Source of the DNA: Candidatus Kapaibacterium sp.
GTDB taxonomy: Bacteria > Bacteroidota > Ignavibacteria > Palsa-1295
Direction of reading: 5' to 3'
Length of the DNA: 6,329 nucleotides
Assembly: GCA_025450975.1 (NCBI GenBank)
Contig: JANWLI010000158.1
Location: forward strand, 1-6,329
Shown: positions 6,066-6,329 of the stretch, piece by piece
How positions within the stretch are numbered: the stretch's first letter is position 1
Layout: each line of letters opens with the position of its first letter
The notes under the pieces: model-generated
Told to the model about the DNA's origin: nothing
What the model saw: the letters and a program-made list of their open reading frames with translations, nothing else
The model's database searches: none
Program-made: the position numbers and the translations under genes

Positions 6066-6093
6066 TACATCATTGAAATTCACCTTTGACACC

Positions 6094-6329
6094 ATGAAAC
6101 TTCTCACTTCATTGGCCTTAGTTCTCGTCGCGACCGTTGCGTTGGCGCAAACGCGAATCAACGGAACAATGGAAGTCGATTCCGTCGAGCGAGAGTTTAT
6201 CGTCGCACTACCTTCGGGAGCATTACCGCCAAACGGCTATCCGATATTATTTATGCTGCACGGGACTTCCGGCGATGGCGAAAAATTCTATAACATCTCC
6301 GGCTGGAAGGAAAAAGGCGAGGAAGAGAA
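6094..6329 (+). CDS. Secreted alpha/beta-hydrolase (LpqC/PHB-depolymerase-like esterase), 3'-truncated
   Basis: Only the first 78 codons are present; the frame is open to the window end. The protein begins with a clear signal peptide, MKLLTSLALVLVATVALA, with a likely cut at ALA/Q after residue 18. EREFIVALPSG and YPILFMLHGTSGDGEKFYNISGW follow. The RxFxVxLPxG strand followed by PILFMLHG (His56-Gly57, the oxyanion-hole region) and a later SGW is typical of the LpqC/feruloyl esterase/polyhydroxybutyrate depolymerase-like group of serine esterases. The catalytic Ser, Asp and His lie beyond the window, so activity and substrate cannot be judged. The start is uncertain: ATG at 6094 gives the standard signal peptide, while TTG at 6073 has the better-placed GGAAGG. 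The gene is divergent from the TPM gene and shares its 115-136 base upstream region. Confidence 0.75.
   Translation, partial: MKLLTSLALVLVATVALAQTRINGTMEVDSVEREFIVALPSGALPPNGYPILFMLHGTSGDGEKFYNISGWKEKGEEE

Overview
The window looks like ordinary housekeeping chromosome from a Gram-negative bacterium, probably of the Bacteroidota/Chlorobiota/Ignavibacteria/Kapabacteria group. This placement is inference. It rests on SHMT signatures such as SAYSRDIDF and LMGKDFEN, on the DIKEKKLTLPL stretch of the prenyl synthase, on an outer-membrane barrel protein ending in a GERWF-type C-terminus, and on TAnnTTTG-like boxes in the one divergent intergenic region. No tRNA, rRNA, CRISPR array, insertion sequence or phage gene was seen.

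Bases 1-5111 hold six tightly packed plus-strand genes. They are a 5'-truncated putative outer-membrane beta-barrel protein, ribose-5-phosphate isomerase B (rpiB), serine hydroxymethyltransferase (glyA), the Tat translocase subunit TatC, a trans-polyprenyl diphosphate synthase and a ComF-family phosphoribosyltransferase-like protein. Junctions are a 1-base overlap (TAATG), a 23-base gap, a 1-base overlap (TGATG), a 4-base overlap (ATGA) and a 21-base gap, so this is very probably one operon or the end of a longer one. The functions are basic metabolism and envelope biogenesis: pentose interconversion, one-carbon supply, folded-protein export and the isoprenoid side chain of a quinone. They do not form a single pathway.

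Bases 5112-5957 carry a minus-strand gene for an exported, membrane-anchored TPM-domain protein (YgcG-like) with a long glycine-rich tail. It converges on comF with no spacer: the two stop codons together form the palindrome TGATCA. A bulged hairpin straddles this junction and is the only terminator-like structure seen there.

Bases 5958-6093 form the only real intergenic region. It separates the TPM gene from a divergent plus-strand gene, cut by the window end, that encodes a secreted alpha/beta-hydrolase of the LpqC/PHB-depolymerase-like esterase type. The region contains candidate -7 boxes facing both ways, a 13-bp dyad between them and a 10-bp palindrome in the TPM leader. The most notable observations are this divergent control region, the zero-gap convergent junction, a TatC lacking the usual loop aspartate, and an uncertain TTG/ATG start for the hydrolase. 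I found no convincing evidence of a wholly new biological system.
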